Below are positions 28,059 to 39,354 of a DNA stretch of 64,000 nucleotides, one piece after another. This stretch comes from Lactococcus sp. dk101. Its GTDB lineage: Bacteria > Bacillota > Bacilli > Lactobacillales > Streptococcaceae. The stretch's first letter is position 1, and each line of letters begins with the position of its first letter. The stretch spans positions 62,001-126,000 of the forward strand of contig NZ_WITI01000002.1 of assembly GCF_009601055.1 (NCBI RefSeq), given 5' to 3'. Both the position numbers and the translations under genes were made by a program. The notes beneath the pieces were generated by a model, which was given only the letters and a program-made list of their open reading frames with translations, was not told where the DNA came from and made no database searches.

Positions 28059-28610
28059 TTGAAAATTACAGCCTTAGAAGGACAAAAAATCGAAGAACTT
28101 TCAATGATTGAAGTCGCCCACGCCATCTTGGAACAAACTGGGAAACAATTAACTTTTGCTGAAATTTTGAATGCCGTTCAAGATTATTTACAAAAATCAG
28201 ATGATGAGATTAAAGCAAACATTACTCGTTTTTATACAGAAATGAATACTGACGGCAGCTTTATCCCACTTGGAAATAACATTTGGGCACTTCGTTCATG
28301 GTACGCCATTGACGAAATCGATGAAGAAGTGATTGCACTTGACGAAATCGACGACGAAGACGAAGCACCAATCAAAAAACGTAGCAAAGTCAACGCCTTT
28401 GGTATCGAAGATGAAATCGATCCTGAAGACGAAAGTGGCGACGCTGAAGCTGAAGACGAAATCATTTATGACGAAAATCCAGACGATGAAAAAGATGAAG
28501 TTGAAGCATATGATGCGGAACTTAAAGAAGTCGAATTGGACAATGTTGAAGATGATGTTGACATTGAAGTTGAAGATGACGACGAAGACGACATCGACGA
28601 CGAAGACTAA
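28059..28610 (+). CDS. rpoE: RNA polymerase delta subunit
   Basis: 183 aa from TTG 28059 (AGAGAG-type site). N-terminal HARE-HTH domain to about residue 90 ([20 protein letters not shown]). The rest is a low-complexity acidic tail of aspartate and glutamate, typical of Firmicute delta. Delta promotes RNA polymerase recycling and sensitivity to initiating NTP. Terminator follows. Confidence 0.95.
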   Translation: MKITALEGQKIEELSMIEVAHAILEQTGKQLTFAEILNAVQDYLQKSDDEIKANITRFYTEMNTDGSFIPLGNNIWALRSWYAIDEIDEEVIALDEIDDEDEAPIKKRSKVNAFGIEDEIDPEDESGDAEAEDEIIYDENPDDEKDEVEAYDAELKEVELDNVEDDVDIEVEDDDEDDIDDED

Positions 28611-28616
28611 AGTTGA

Positions 28617-28646
28617 TAAAAGTGAGGCATGCGTCCTCACTTTTAT
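28617..28646 (+). terminator. rpoE terminator
   Basis: AAAAGTGAGG and CCTCACTTTT arms around GCATGCGT-like loop. Confidence 0.85.
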
Positions 28647-28812
28647 GAATATTTCATGTGTATTGGGCGTGAGCAAATAAAGAAAAGCGTTAACTTAGCG
28701 CTTCGTTTGCTTTCGTTTTATGAAAAGTTTTGGACTGATTTTGGGGGATTTTGTTCAAAGCAAATGCAGTAAATCAATGAACCACGTGTTCAGAATTCTA
28801 AGGAGAAGAAAT

Positions 28813-30405
28813 TTGGTTGAAAAAGAAACTACTGAATTTTCAAGAGAGAGCTTTAAGGAAAAAATCCTACGTCAACTTGAAGAAGGAAACGAAGGGAAAA
28901 GACCTGAACAAAGTACTCAAAGAGAGTTAAAGTCAGAAAATTTCGCACAGAGTTTTTCGTCAGAAGAAGAAACAAAACCCACATTTGATTTTCAAAAATC
29001 TTCACAAAAAGAAGATGAAAATATAACGAAACACGATTTTTTACAGGCATCAAATGAACCCTATCATTTTGATCGTAAGAGCTTTGAACAAAAATCAACA
29101 CTCCGTGACCGACTTGAAGAAACGGGCGAACTTACTGATATCAGTGAGCCAACTCATTATTCAAGAAGTGCTGTCAGTGCTGACAAGGAGGACGAAGAGG
29201 ACGATGAAGTGAAGCCAAAACGCAAATCCAGTAAAAAATCCCAAAACAACAAAAAGAAGAATAAGAAAAAAGACAAGAAACAAAAAAATACAGCAGGTAG
29301 AATTATTGCTGTTATTGTCATTGTCTTGATTTTGACTGCTGGAGCTACGGGCTGGTACGGTTATAATTTTGTGCAAACGGGACTTCAACCGCTGAATACA
29401 AAAGATACCACAGTCAAAGCAATCAATATTCCAGCTGGTGCAAGTAGTAAACAGATTGGTACAATCTTGGAAAAAGATAACATTATCAAAAATGGCATGA
29501 TTTTCCAGTATTATACAAAATTTAAAAACTATACCGGCTTTAAATCTGGTTACTACAACTTGTCTCCTAATATGACACTCTCAAGCATTGCAACGGAGCT
29601 TCAAAAAGGTGGAACGGCTAAACCTGTTGCTCCTTCTTTAGGAAAAATTACGATTCCAGAAGGCTATACCTTGGCTCAGATTGCCAAGCAAGTGACTGTC
29701 AATTCTGCAGTGAAAAATGGCAAAACGCCATTTACAGAAGCTGAATTTTTGAAAGTCGTACAAGATCCAACCTTTATTTCTAAAATGGCAGCCTTGTACC
29801 CTGATCTCTTCAAATCACTTCCAACAAAGGCTTCTGGCGTTAAGTATCAGCTTGAGGGTTACCTCTTCCCAGCTACTTACGAATATACGAAGAGCTCAAC
29901 CGCAGAAACGATAGCAGCAAGTATGATTCAAGCCATGAATACACAGCTTACCCCTTACTATGCACAAATTGCAACCAGTCATAAGACTGTTAATGAAGTG
30001 CTAAGTTTGGCAGCAATCGTTGAAAAAGAAGCAAATAATGACGATGACAGAAGAAATGTGGCTGGCACGTTTAACAATCGTATTGCGGCTGGCATGACCT
30101 TGGATTCAAATACGACAGTCTTGTATGCTGAAGGAAAATTGGGAACAACGACGACTTTGGCAGAAGATGCCTCGATCAATACGTCGCTCAATTCGCCATA
30201 CAATACTTACATGTATCAAGGCTATGGCCCGGGTCCTATTGACAATCCAAGCTTGTCATCAATCAAAGCTGTCCTTGAGCCAACAACGAATGCCTATTAT
30301 TATTTTGTCGCTGATGTGACAACGGGCAAAGTTTATTTTGCTAAGACATTGGCAGAACAAAATGTAAATGTTCAAAAATATGTGAACAGTAAATTGAGTA
30401 AATAA
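28813..30405 (+). CDS. mltG: endolytic transglycosylase MltG
   Basis: 530 aa from TTG 28813, seven bases after AAGGAG; an upstream in-frame ATG at 28720 lacks a site. Long charged cytoplasmic region (about residues 1-155, ending in a lysine-rich run), one membrane helix near 162-182, then the YceG/MltG domain outside the cell: TLAQIAKQV, EGYLFPATYEY, and the catalytic region with AAIVEKEANNDDDR near 398. Cleaves nascent glycan strands; in streptococci it works with peripheral peptidoglycan synthesis. An exact palindrome (29172-29185) encodes VSADK in the cytoplasmic region, the alternative frame. Confidence 0.94.
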   Translation: MVEKETTEFSRESFKEKILRQLEEGNEGKRPEQSTQRELKSENFAQSFSSEEETKPTFDFQKSSQKEDENITKHDFLQASNEPYHFDRKSFEQKSTLRDRLEETGELTDISEPTHYSRSAVSADKEDEEDDEVKPKRKSSKKSQNNKKKNKKKDKKQKNTAGRIIAVIVIVLILTAGATGWYGYNFVQTGLQPLNTKDTTVKAINIPAGASSKQIGTILEKDNIIKNGMIFQYYTKFKNYTGFKSGYYNLSPNMTLSSIATELQKGGTAKPVAPSLGKITIPEGYTLAQIAKQVTVNSAVKNGKTPFTEAEFLKVVQDPTFISKMAALYPDLFKSLPTKASGVKYQLEGYLFPATYEYTKSSTAETIAASMIQAMNTQLTPYYAQIATSHKTVNEVLSLAAIVEKEANNDDDRRNVAGTFNNRIAAGMTLDSNTTVLYAEGKLGTTTTLAEDASINTSLNSPYNTYMYQGYGPGPIDNPSLSSIKAVLEPTTNAYYYFVADVTTGKVYFAKTLAEQNVNVQKYVNSKLSK

Positions 30406-30432
30406 AAAAGTAAAAAAAGGATTAACATAAAA

Positions 30433-30906
30433 ATGGTAGAAAAAACTTTTCAAATGACCGCTGACGGTCTTGCAAAATTGGAACAAGAACTTGAAAACCT
30501 CAAACTTGTGAAACGTCCCGAAGTAATCGAACGCATCAAAATTGCTCGTGGCTACGGTGACCTCTCAGAAAACTCTGAATACGAGGCAGCAAAAGACGAA
30601 CAAGCTTTTATCGAAGGGCGTGTTTCTACAGTTGAAACAATGATTCGCTATGCTGAAATCGTTGATAGTGCCTCTGTTGCCAAAGATGAAGTTTCTCTTG
30701 GAAAAACAGTTACTTTCCAAGAAATCGGCGAAAAAGACACTGAAACTTACACGATTGTAGGGACTGCAGAAGCAGATCCATTCACAGGTAAAATTTCAAA
30801 TGAGTCTCCAATCGCCCGTTCACTTATCGGACGCAAGATTGGTGAAACAGTCGTAATTCCTCTTCCAGTTGGTGAAATGAAAGTTACAATCGTTGGTGTT
30901 GAATAA
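30433..30906 (+). CDS. greA: transcription elongation factor GreA
   Basis: 157 aa. N-terminal coiled coil with the acidic tip ([18 protein letters not shown] near residue 38) that enters the RNA polymerase secondary channel to stimulate transcript cleavage; C-terminal FKBP-like domain with [14 protein letters not shown]. It follows mltG by 27 nt, as in streptococci. AAGGA site. Confidence 0.97.
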   Translation: MVEKTFQMTADGLAKLEQELENLKLVKRPEVIERIKIARGYGDLSENSEYEAAKDEQAFIEGRVSTVETMIRYAEIVDSASVAKDEVSLGKTVTFQEIGEKDTETYTIVGTAEADPFTGKISNESPIARSLIGRKIGETVVIPLPVGEMKVTIVGVE

Positions 30907-30928
30907 ATTATTTTATACATAAAATGAA

Positions 30929-30957
30929 TAAGTCTCTTAATAGAGGCTTTTTTTTGT
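30929..30957 (+). terminator. greA terminator
   Basis: AGTCTCT and AGAGGCT arms around TAAT, then eight T. Confidence 0.85.
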
Positions 30958-31133
30958 ATATTTTTCGTTGCAATTATTTCGTTGTTTTAATAATTTAATA
31001 TAAGTATGTATAAAATAATTTATTTCATTTACATTCAATGCTTGATACTTTTATTTAATAAAAAAATATGATAGACTATTCTAGTTGCTGAAAAAGCAAT
31101 ATAAAAATTATAGAACAACATAGGAAAAAAGAA

Positions 31134-31774
31134 ATAGATTTAAAAAAGAAAATCGTAATCACAGCAGCTGCAGTCGTCCTCTTGGGTAGTGGGGTAGGAG
31201 CCAAAGCCCTTGCGGACAATATGTGGGCAGGTCACGCCAACATTGAAACAATCAATAGAGATATTGATACATTGAGCAGCAGAATTCAAACTAAAAATGA
31301 TTCGATTAAAACTTTACAAAACAGTTTAAGTACTGCTACTTCAAATGCAACTTCATACTCAAATCAAATTACGAGTTTGAATCAACAAATTGATCAGTTG
31401 AAAATTGAGAAACAAAACGCAATTACAGATAGAGATAACGCAATCGCAGATAAACAAAATTCAGTCGCTAGTAAACAATCTGAAATTGATGCCAAAATTT
31501 CTGAAATCAATGCTAAAATCACTGAAATCAATAACCTCAATACAACAATTAGTTCTAAAAATCAAGAGTTGAGCACGCACAAACAGCATACAACAACGAA
31601 GTTTCTAAAACTAATCAATTGACATCACAGATTGCAGACTTAAACAATCAAATTACTGACTATAAAAAACAGGTCGCAGACCTTACTGCTAAAAACAGTG
31701 AACTCTCACAAGCCTTATCAGATGTTGAAGCTACAAAAACTAAAGCTGAACAAGCCGTTCAAAATAATCAATAA
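31134..31774 (+). pseudogene. decayed secreted coiled-coil protein gene
   Basis: The frame encodes a signal peptide (KKKIVITAAAVVLLGSG, then AKALADN) and a long S/T/N/Q-rich coiled coil with repeats such as KISEINAKITEIN. Two lesions are visible. The expected start codon, eight bases after AGGA, reads ATA (31134-31136), and no ATG, GTG or TTG precedes the signal peptide. Near 31563-31575 the frame shifts: before it reads SSKNQEL; after it, only another frame gives HAQTAYNNEVSKTNQLTSQ and continues to a TAA at 31772-31774. One missing base explains it. A promoter-like TTGATA / TATGAT (31042-31072) and a terminator remain. Family unknown. Confidence 0.7.
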
Positions 31775-31779
31775 TTTAA

Positions 31780-31822
31780 AAATAAGCCCATCTTTTCAGA
31801 AATGAAGAGGGCTTTTTTTCTT
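31780..31822 (+). terminator. terminator after the decayed gene
   Basis: AAGCCC with TCTTTTC pairs GAAGA and GGGCTT, then seven T. Confidence 0.8.
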
Positions 31823-31851
31823 GCCAAAAACGGAGCATAAGTCTGTGATAC

Positions 31852-31897
31852 TTGTATCTGAAAGGATAAAATAATATAATAGTCAATAAAGGTCAAA
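31852..31897 (+). promoter_or_regulatory. ctsR promoter with CtsR box
   Basis: TTGTAT (31852-31857), 17-nt spacer, TATAAT (31875-31880). The direct heptad repeat TAGTCAA-TAA-AGGTCAA (31880-31896) matches the known CtsR operator and overlaps the transcription start, so CtsR autoregulates. Confidence 0.85.
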
Positions 31898-31915
31898 GAA
31901 AGAAAGGGAGCAGAA

Positions 31916-32374
31916 ATGACAACACCAAATACCTCAGATATTATTGAAGCCTATTTAAGAAAGCTCCTAGAAGATGAGCCAGAAATAGAAATTAAGCGGG
32001 TGGATTTAGCCAATCAATTTGATGTGGTTCCTTCGCAAATCAACTATGTGATTAAGACGCGATTTACAAGCTCAAAAGGCTTTGATGTTGAATCAAAGCG
32101 TGGCGGCGGTGGCTATATCAAAATCGTCAAGTATCATTATTCTGCGCGTCATGAGTTCTTGCTCGATTTATATCACAAAATGCCGGTAAGCCTTACGGCA
32201 AGGATTGCTCAAGACATCATTCAGTTGATGTTCGATGAAAAAGTACTGACAGAACGTGAAGGAAATCTCCTTTTACTTGTCATTACTGACGAAGCAATCA
32301 CTCCAATGTTAAGAAGCCAAATGATGAAAAATATCATTCAAAGATTAGACAGGGACGAAGAAGATGACAGATAA
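31916..32374 (+). CDS. ctsR: CtsR heat-stress repressor
   Basis: 152 aa. Winged helix-turn-helix N-terminal half (RVDLANQFDVVPSQINYVIKT), glycine-rich wing RGGGGYI near residue 63, and C-terminal dimerisation domain. Represses clp genes by binding heptad direct repeats; loses DNA binding on heating. Overlaps clpC by 11 nt; AAAGGGAG ribosome site. Boxes lie at its own promoter and at clpP in this window. Confidence 0.96.
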   Translation: MTTPNTSDIIEAYLRKLLEDEPEIEIKRVDLANQFDVVPSQINYVIKTRFTSSKGFDVESKRGGGGYIKIVKYHYSARHEFLLDLYHKMPVSLTARIAQDIIQLMFDEKVLTEREGNLLLLVITDEAITPMLRSQMMKNIIQRLDRDEEDDR

Positions 32375-34814
32375 GGAATATCAACTAACCGAAGTAGCCT
32401 CACGTATTTTTGCCAGAGCGAAAGACATCGCCTATCAAACTCACTTTGCAACGCTTGAAAGTGGTCATTTATTGACTGCCATGGCTGAAATTCCAGCCTC
32501 GATTGCTTATACAACACTTGCCAGTTTTAATGTTGACGCGGAAGATATGTTTTTGGACTTGGAAGAATATTCAAGCCAAATCAAAGTGAAGAAGAATGCA
32601 ATCGTTTTGGCACCACGTGTGCAAGACATTTTAGATTTTGCGAACCGCTTGGCACAACAGAATAATTCGGAACTGATTGGCTCAGAACACCTTCTCTTTG
32701 CGCTTTTGCAAGATGATCAAGGCTCAGCCATTCAACTTTTAAAATTGCAAAAAATCTCACTCAAAAATATCCGTGAAGATTTGAAAAAGAGAACACAGCT
32801 TAAAGCACCGAAAGCGAAAAAAGCTGTTACTCCAATGTCAAAACGCGATTTGACTCACGCAATTGACGAAAACTCAACCACACCAACCCTGGATACCGTT
32901 TCTGTCAATTTGACACAAGCAGCACGTTTGGGCAAATTAGATCCAATGATTGGACGTGAAAATGAAATCGAACGTTTGGTTCATATTTTAAGCCGTCGGA
33001 CAAAAAACAATCCGGTCTTAGTTGGCGAACCAGGTGTCGGAAAAACAGCCATTATTGAAGGACTGGCAACACGGATTGCCCAAGGCAATGTGCCTGTAGG
33101 CTTGATCAATACACGTATCATGTCCTTGAACATGGCAGCAGTCGTTGCAGGCACCAAGTTCCGTGGTGAATTTGAGGATCGCTTGACAGCCATTGTCGAT
33201 GAAGTAAGTCAAGCCGAAAATGTCATCGTTTTTGTCGATGAACTACACACGATTGTGGGCGCAGGTGGCGGAATGGACTCGGTCACAGATGCGTCAAACA
33301 TCTTGAAGCCTGCATTGGCACGTGGCAGTTTCCAACTGATTGGTGCAACGACTTACCATGAATATCAAAAATACATTGAAAAAGATGAAGCATTAGAACG
33401 TCGTTTTGCGCGTGTCAACGTTGACGAACCTACAGAAGCAGACGCTATTGCCATTTTGACAGGCTTAAAAGAAAAATTCGAAAGCTATCACGATGTCGTT
33501 TTCACAAAGTCGGCCATTGAACAAGCAGTTAAATTAAGCATTCGCTACATGCCAAGTCGCAGATTGCCTGACAAATCGATTGATTTGCTTGATGAAGCTG
33601 CCGCAGCGGTTAAAATTTCCTCAAAAAATAATCAATCCAAACGGGTTGAACTTGAGCGACAAGCACAAAATCTTGAGAAAAAGCTGACCGAAGAATTGAC
33701 AGAATTGAATATCCAAAAGGCAAGAGAAGTTGAAGAAGAACTGTCAGCGCTGACAGAAAAAATTGCTCACTTTTCATTGACAACAGCGAAAAAACAAGAA
33801 GTTACCGCAGAAGCAGTAACCAATGTTGTTAGCAACCTGACAGGAATTCCTGTCAAACAAATGACCAAGACAGAAAGCGAACGCCTGATTAAACTCGAAA
33901 CAGAGCTTCACAAGCGCGTTATCGGGCAAGAGGAGGCCATTTCAGCGGTTTCACGTTCAATCCGTCGGGCCCGATCTGGCATTGCTGACAGCCGTCGTCC
34001 AATGGGTTCATTCATGTTCTTAGGTCCAACTGGTGTCGGTAAGACCGAACTCGCTAAAGCACTTGCTGAGAGTGTCTTTGGGAGCGAGGACAACATGATA
34101 CGGATTGACATGAGCGAATACATGGAAAAATTCTCGACCTCTCGTTTAATCGGAGCTCCTCCAGGATATGTGGGCTACGATGAAGGCGGCCAGTTGACCG
34201 AACGTGTGCGCAATCATCCTTATTCTGTTGTCTTGCTTGATGAGGTCGAAAAAGCCCATCCTGACGTCTTTAATATCATGTTGCAAATCCTTGATGATGG
34301 TTTCGTGACAGATACAAAAGGCCGTAAAGTCGATTTCAGGAATACCATTATTATTATGACCTCAAATCTGGGAGCCACTGCTTTACGTGATGACAAAACC
34401 GTTGGATTTGGAGCGAAATCAGCTGTCAGTGATTACAAAGCAATGAAATCAAGAGTCATTGAAGAATTAAAATTGCATTATCGCCCAGAATTTCTCAACC
34501 GAATTGATGAAACCATCGTTTTCCATGCTTTAACAGAAAATGAAATCCATCAAGTTGTGAAAATTATGAGTAAATCTCTCATAAATCGTCTTGCAGAACA
34601 AGAGATTATGATAAAACTCACACCTGCAGCAATTCAACTGATTGCACAGATTGGTTTTGATCCTGCTTATGGTGCTAGACCCTTGCGTAAAGCCATTCAA
34701 CGTGAGATTGAAGATGAGCTATCAGAGTTACTTTTGACTGGCCAAATCAAGCGCGGTGATCAAGTTTCAGTAGGTGTCTCTAATAAAAAAATTAGAATTA
34801 CACATAATATTTGA
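32364..34814 (+). CDS. clpC: Clp ATPase ClpC
   Basis: 816 aa. Clp N-domain (two repeats to about 145), first AAA+ module with GEPGVGKT near 221, short coiled-coil middle domain near 420-480, second AAA+ with GPTGVGKT near 554, and a C-terminal ClpB-D2-small domain. Unfolds substrates and feeds ClpP (encoded at 47.8-48.4 kb). The exact palindrome at 33742-33755 encodes LSALTE exactly in the coiled-coil middle domain. Cotranscribed with ctsR. Confidence 0.96.
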   Translation: MTDKEYQLTEVASRIFARAKDIAYQTHFATLESGHLLTAMAEIPASIAYTTLASFNVDAEDMFLDLEEYSSQIKVKKNAIVLAPRVQDILDFANRLAQQNNSELIGSEHLLFALLQDDQGSAIQLLKLQKISLKNIREDLKKRTQLKAPKAKKAVTPMSKRDLTHAIDENSTTPTLDTVSVNLTQAARLGKLDPMIGRENEIERLVHILSRRTKNNPVLVGEPGVGKTAIIEGLATRIAQGNVPVGLINTRIMSLNMAAVVAGTKFRGEFEDRLTAIVDEVSQAENVIVFVDELHTIVGAGGGMDSVTDASNILKPALARGSFQLIGATTYHEYQKYIEKDEALERRFARVNVDEPTEADAIAILTGLKEKFESYHDVVFTKSAIEQAVKLSIRYMPSRRLPDKSIDLLDEAAAAVKISSKNNQSKRVELERQAQNLEKKLTEELTELNIQKAREVEEELSALTEKIAHFSLTTAKKQEVTAEAVTNVVSNLTGIPVKQMTKTESERLIKLETELHKRVIGQEEAISAVSRSIRRARSGIADSRRPMGSFMFLGPTGVGKTELAKALAESVFGSEDNMIRIDMSEYMEKFSTSRLIGAPPGYVGYDEGGQLTERVRNHPYSVVLLDEVEKAHPDVFNIMLQILDDGFVTDTKGRKVDFRNTIIIMTSNLGATALRDDKTVGFGAKSAVSDYKAMKSRVIEELKLHYRPEFLNRIDETIVFHALTENEIHQVVKIMSKSLINRLAEQEIMIKLTPAAIQLIAQIGFDPAYGARPLRKAIQREIEDELSELLLTGQIKRGDQVSVGVSNKKIRITHNI

Positions 34815-34839
34815 GATAAAAACGGTTTCATGTTATAAT
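34811..34839 (+). promoter_or_regulatory. hpf promoter
   Basis: TTGAGA (34811-34816), 17-nt spacer, TATAAT (34834-34839); it overlaps the end of clpC. Confidence 0.7.
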
Positions 34840-34857
34840 TTAATTAGAAATAAAGAA

Positions 34858-34929
34858 AGGGTGGTTCTAGAAGTGTTAGAAGATTACTTGAACAGAACTC
34901 CTTTAAAGTTCTAACGCACAATCAAGTAA
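34858..34929 (+). promoter_or_regulatory. structured hpf mRNA leader
   Basis: Helix 1: GTTAGAA (34875-34881) with TTCTAAC (34909-34915). Helix 2: TTACTTGA (34884-34891) with TCAAGTAA (34922-34929). These cross, forming an H-type pseudoknot. A competing hairpin AGAACT/AGTTCT (34894-34912) excludes helix 1 but nests in helix 2. A leader ORF overlaps all of it. Confidence 0.55.
34873..34914 (+). CDS. 13-codon leader peptide ORF upstream of hpf
   Basis: GTG start, peptide MLEDYLNRTPLKF, TAA stop. An AAAGGGTGG ribosome site (about 34856-34864) is well spaced, better than the site of hpf itself. Its translation would melt helix 1 of the leader. No runs of one amino acid, so not a classic attenuator. 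Existence as a translated ORF is inference. Confidence 0.4.
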   Translation: MLEDYLNRTPLKF

Positions 34930-35042
34930 GGTTTATTATTCAACTCGACCAAAATATTGCTCGTAAAAATAAGAAATCGGCGATAAATTGATTAAAGTTA
35001 AATGATAATAAGAATATTTCTGGTACTACATTGGTGCATTTT

Positions 35043-35600
35043 ATGTTCAAATTTAATATTCGTGGTGAAAATGTCGAAGTAACTGATGCAATCCGTTCAT
35101 ACGTTGAGGGAAAAATCAGCAAATTGGATAAGTATTTCAATGACGGCCATGAAGTGACAGCCTACGTTAATTTGAAGGTTTATACTGAAAAACGGGCAAA
35201 AGTCGAAGTCACAATTCCTGCAAAAAATGTGACGCTCCGTGCTGAAGATACTTCAGAAGACATGTATGCATCGATTGACTTTGTTGAAGAAAAGCTCGAA
35301 CGTCAAATTCGTAAATATAAAACACGTACAAATCGTCGCCCAAGAAACAGTGTACCTACTTCAAAAATTTTCACTGATGAATTTGCACCATTGGAAGTAA
35401 GTGAAGAAATCGAAGATGCAGGCGTTCACATCGTCCGCACCAAACATGTTGCACTTAAACCAATGGATGCTGAAGAAGCAGTCCTTCAAATGGAAATGCT
35501 AGGACATGATTTCTATGTCTTTACTGATGCCGAAACTGATGGAACAAATGTTGTCTATCGCCGTGAAGACGGGCGTTTCGGAGTGATTGAAACAAGATAA
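35043..35600 (+). CDS. hpf: long-form ribosome hibernation-promoting factor
   Basis: 185 aa from ATG 35043 (in-frame TTG 35031 possible). N-terminal RaiA/YfiA domain (MFKFNIRGENVEVTDAIRSY to about 105), basic linker (YKTRTNRRPRN), and a C-terminal dimerisation domain with DAEEAVLQMEMLGHDFYVF. Long HPF dimerises 70S ribosomes to 100S in stationary phase. Sits right after clpC with its own promoter and an unusually long, structured leader. Confidence 0.95.
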   Translation: MFKFNIRGENVEVTDAIRSYVEGKISKLDKYFNDGHEVTAYVNLKVYTEKRAKVEVTIPAKNVTLRAEDTSEDMYASIDFVEEKLERQIRKYKTRTNRRPRNSVPTSKIFTDEFAPLEVSEEIEDAGVHIVRTKHVALKPMDAEEAVLQMEMLGHDFYVFTDAETDGTNVVYRREDGRFGVIETR

Positions 35601-35603
35601 TAA

Positions 35604-36548
<945 letters not shown>

Positions 36549-36584
36549 TTTTTAGAATTCTAATAATAAATAAATAATAATTAA

Positions 36585-36611
36585 AAGAAGATGAGGAAAT
36601 CATCTTTTTTT
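36585..36611 (+). terminator. butA terminator
   Basis: AGATGA and TCATCT arms around GGAAA, then seven T. Confidence 0.75.
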
Positions 36612-36741
36612 AATTTATAAACTACAAGTAAGTGAATGTAAGCGTAAAACCTTGTGAACTTTGAGATTGTCACAATTCTCACTTGAAAAAAAAGTAAAAA
36701 AATAGTAAAATTAAAGCGTATTAAGAGTGCGATGCACTTAA

Positions 36742-38088
<1,347 letters not shown>

Positions 38089-38096
38089 TTGAATGT

Positions 38097-38128
38097 GAAA
38101 AAAGTCTCTTTTTAGAGGCTTTTTTTGT
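38097..38128 (+). terminator. eno terminator
   Basis: AAAGTCTCT and AGAGGCTTT arms around TTTT, then T-run. Confidence 0.85.
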
Positions 38129-38205
38129 TTCCTAAAACAAAAGTATCGACTGATGAACTTTTTTACTGCAGAAGTCATAAGGAAAAAATCTCTTGGTCGG
38201 AAGTG

Positions 38206-38235
38206 TGGTATAATAAATAAAAATGACAAGAAAGT
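38206..38235 (+). promoter_or_regulatory. corA extended -10 with tiny upstream ORF
   Basis: TGG-TATAAT (38206-38214). ATG at 38223 opens a 4-codon ORF (MTRK, stop) before the corA ATG at 38249. Confidence 0.45.
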
Positions 38236-38248
38236 AAGCGATAGACCA

Positions 38249-39166
38249 ATGATCAAAAACTATGAACTTTCCGAAAACAAAAAACTCGTCTCTTCAGATG
38301 AGATGAAAAATTTTACTTACGTTTTAAATCCAAATCGCGAAGAAATTGGCGAAGTTTCAGAGCATTTTAAATTTCCCTTTGATTATTTGGGAGGGATTTT
38401 AGATGATTATGAAAATGCCCGATTCGAAACAGATGAAAATGATAATAACCTGATTTTGCTTCAATATCCGTCACTATCAGAAGAAGGAGAAGTCGAAACG
38501 TTTCCTTATTCATTAGTTTGGACAACTAATGAAAATGTGGTCTTGGCTTTAAATCATGAATTTGACAAAAAAATCTTGTTTGATCGTGTTTATGACTTGA
38601 AAAGATATAAGCACCAGCTTGTGTTTCAAATCATGTATCAAATGACCCACACTTATCATGATTATTTGAAAGATTTTCGTGAACGACGGAAAAAATTAGA
38701 AGTTGGGATAAAAAATTCAACGAAAAATGATCAAATCGTTGACATGATTGCAATTCAGGCAAGTCTGATTTATTTTGAAGATGCTATCGACAATAACTTG
38801 GATGTCATTCAAAAGTTCATTCATTATCTGCGTGAAGAAGATGAGGATGGCTTTGCAGATCGCATTTATGATGTCTATGTCGAAATGGATCAGGCCTACA
38901 CAGAAACCAAAATTCAACTGAAATTACTGGAAAATCTGCATGATTTGTTCTCAAATATCGTCAGCAATAATTTGAATATTGTCATGAAAATTATGACTTC
39001 TGCAACTTTTGTTCTTGGTATTCCAGCAGTTATTTCAGGGATTTACGGCATGAATGTCCCGATTGCTTTTCAAGATTATAAATATATGCTCTGGTTAATT
39101 TTGGGATTGATGATTTTGATTTGCACTTTAATCACTTGGATGTTACATAAAAAGGACATGATTTGA
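38249..39166 (+). CDS. corA: CorA-family magnesium/divalent cation transporter
   Basis: 305 aa from ATG 38249; a longer frame to 38153 would run across the promoter. Large N-terminal cytoplasmic domain and two C-terminal membrane helices, the first ending in the CorA selectivity motif YGMNVP near residue 270, with basic tail LHKKDMI. Forms a pentameric channel. No clear ribosome site. A hairpin terminator overlaps the stop. Confidence 0.9.
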   Translation: MIKNYELSENKKLVSSDEMKNFTYVLNPNREEIGEVSEHFKFPFDYLGGILDDYENARFETDENDNNLILLQYPSLSEEGEVETFPYSLVWTTNENVVLALNHEFDKKILFDRVYDLKRYKHQLVFQIMYQMTHTYHDYLKDFRERRKKLEVGIKNSTKNDQIVDMIAIQASLIYFEDAIDNNLDVIQKFIHYLREEDEDGFADRIYDVYVEMDQAYTETKIQLKLLENLHDLFSNIVSNNLNIVMKIMTSATFVLGIPAVISGIYGMNVPIAFQDYKYMLWLILGLMILICTLITWMLHKKDMI

Positions 39167-39176
39167 TGTTCTTTTT
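39150..39176 (+). terminator. corA terminator
   Basis: AAAAGGACAT and ATGTTCTTTT arms; the left arm is coding. Confidence 0.75.
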
Positions 39177-39271
39177 AGTTTGGTTTAAAAATTTCACAAA
39201 AATATATAACAGATAATAAAATACGAGCAACTGTACTAGTAAAGAAAGTGCTTTTACCCCCCATTTTTAGC

Positions 39272-39329
39272 TTGAAATCGTAAAACTGTATGATATAATT
39301 AAACCATAATCTGAAACAGAAGTTCAGAT
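39272..39329 (+). promoter_or_regulatory. pflB promoter and leader hairpin
   Basis: TTGAAA (39272-39277), 16-nt spacer, TGA-extended TATAAT (39294-39299). ATCTGAA/TTCAGAT hairpin at 39309-39329 in the leader. A cre-like AGAAAGTGCTTTTA lies 17 nt upstream of the -35. Confidence 0.6.
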
Positions 39330-39354
39330 GTTGAAATCAAAGGAGATTTTCAAA

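Noticed and set aside
28296-28676. Antisense ORF with phenylalanine/isoleucine/valine runs opposite rpoE
   Set aside because: Reverse complement of the acidic rpoE tail; an artefact of repeated GAA/GAC codons.
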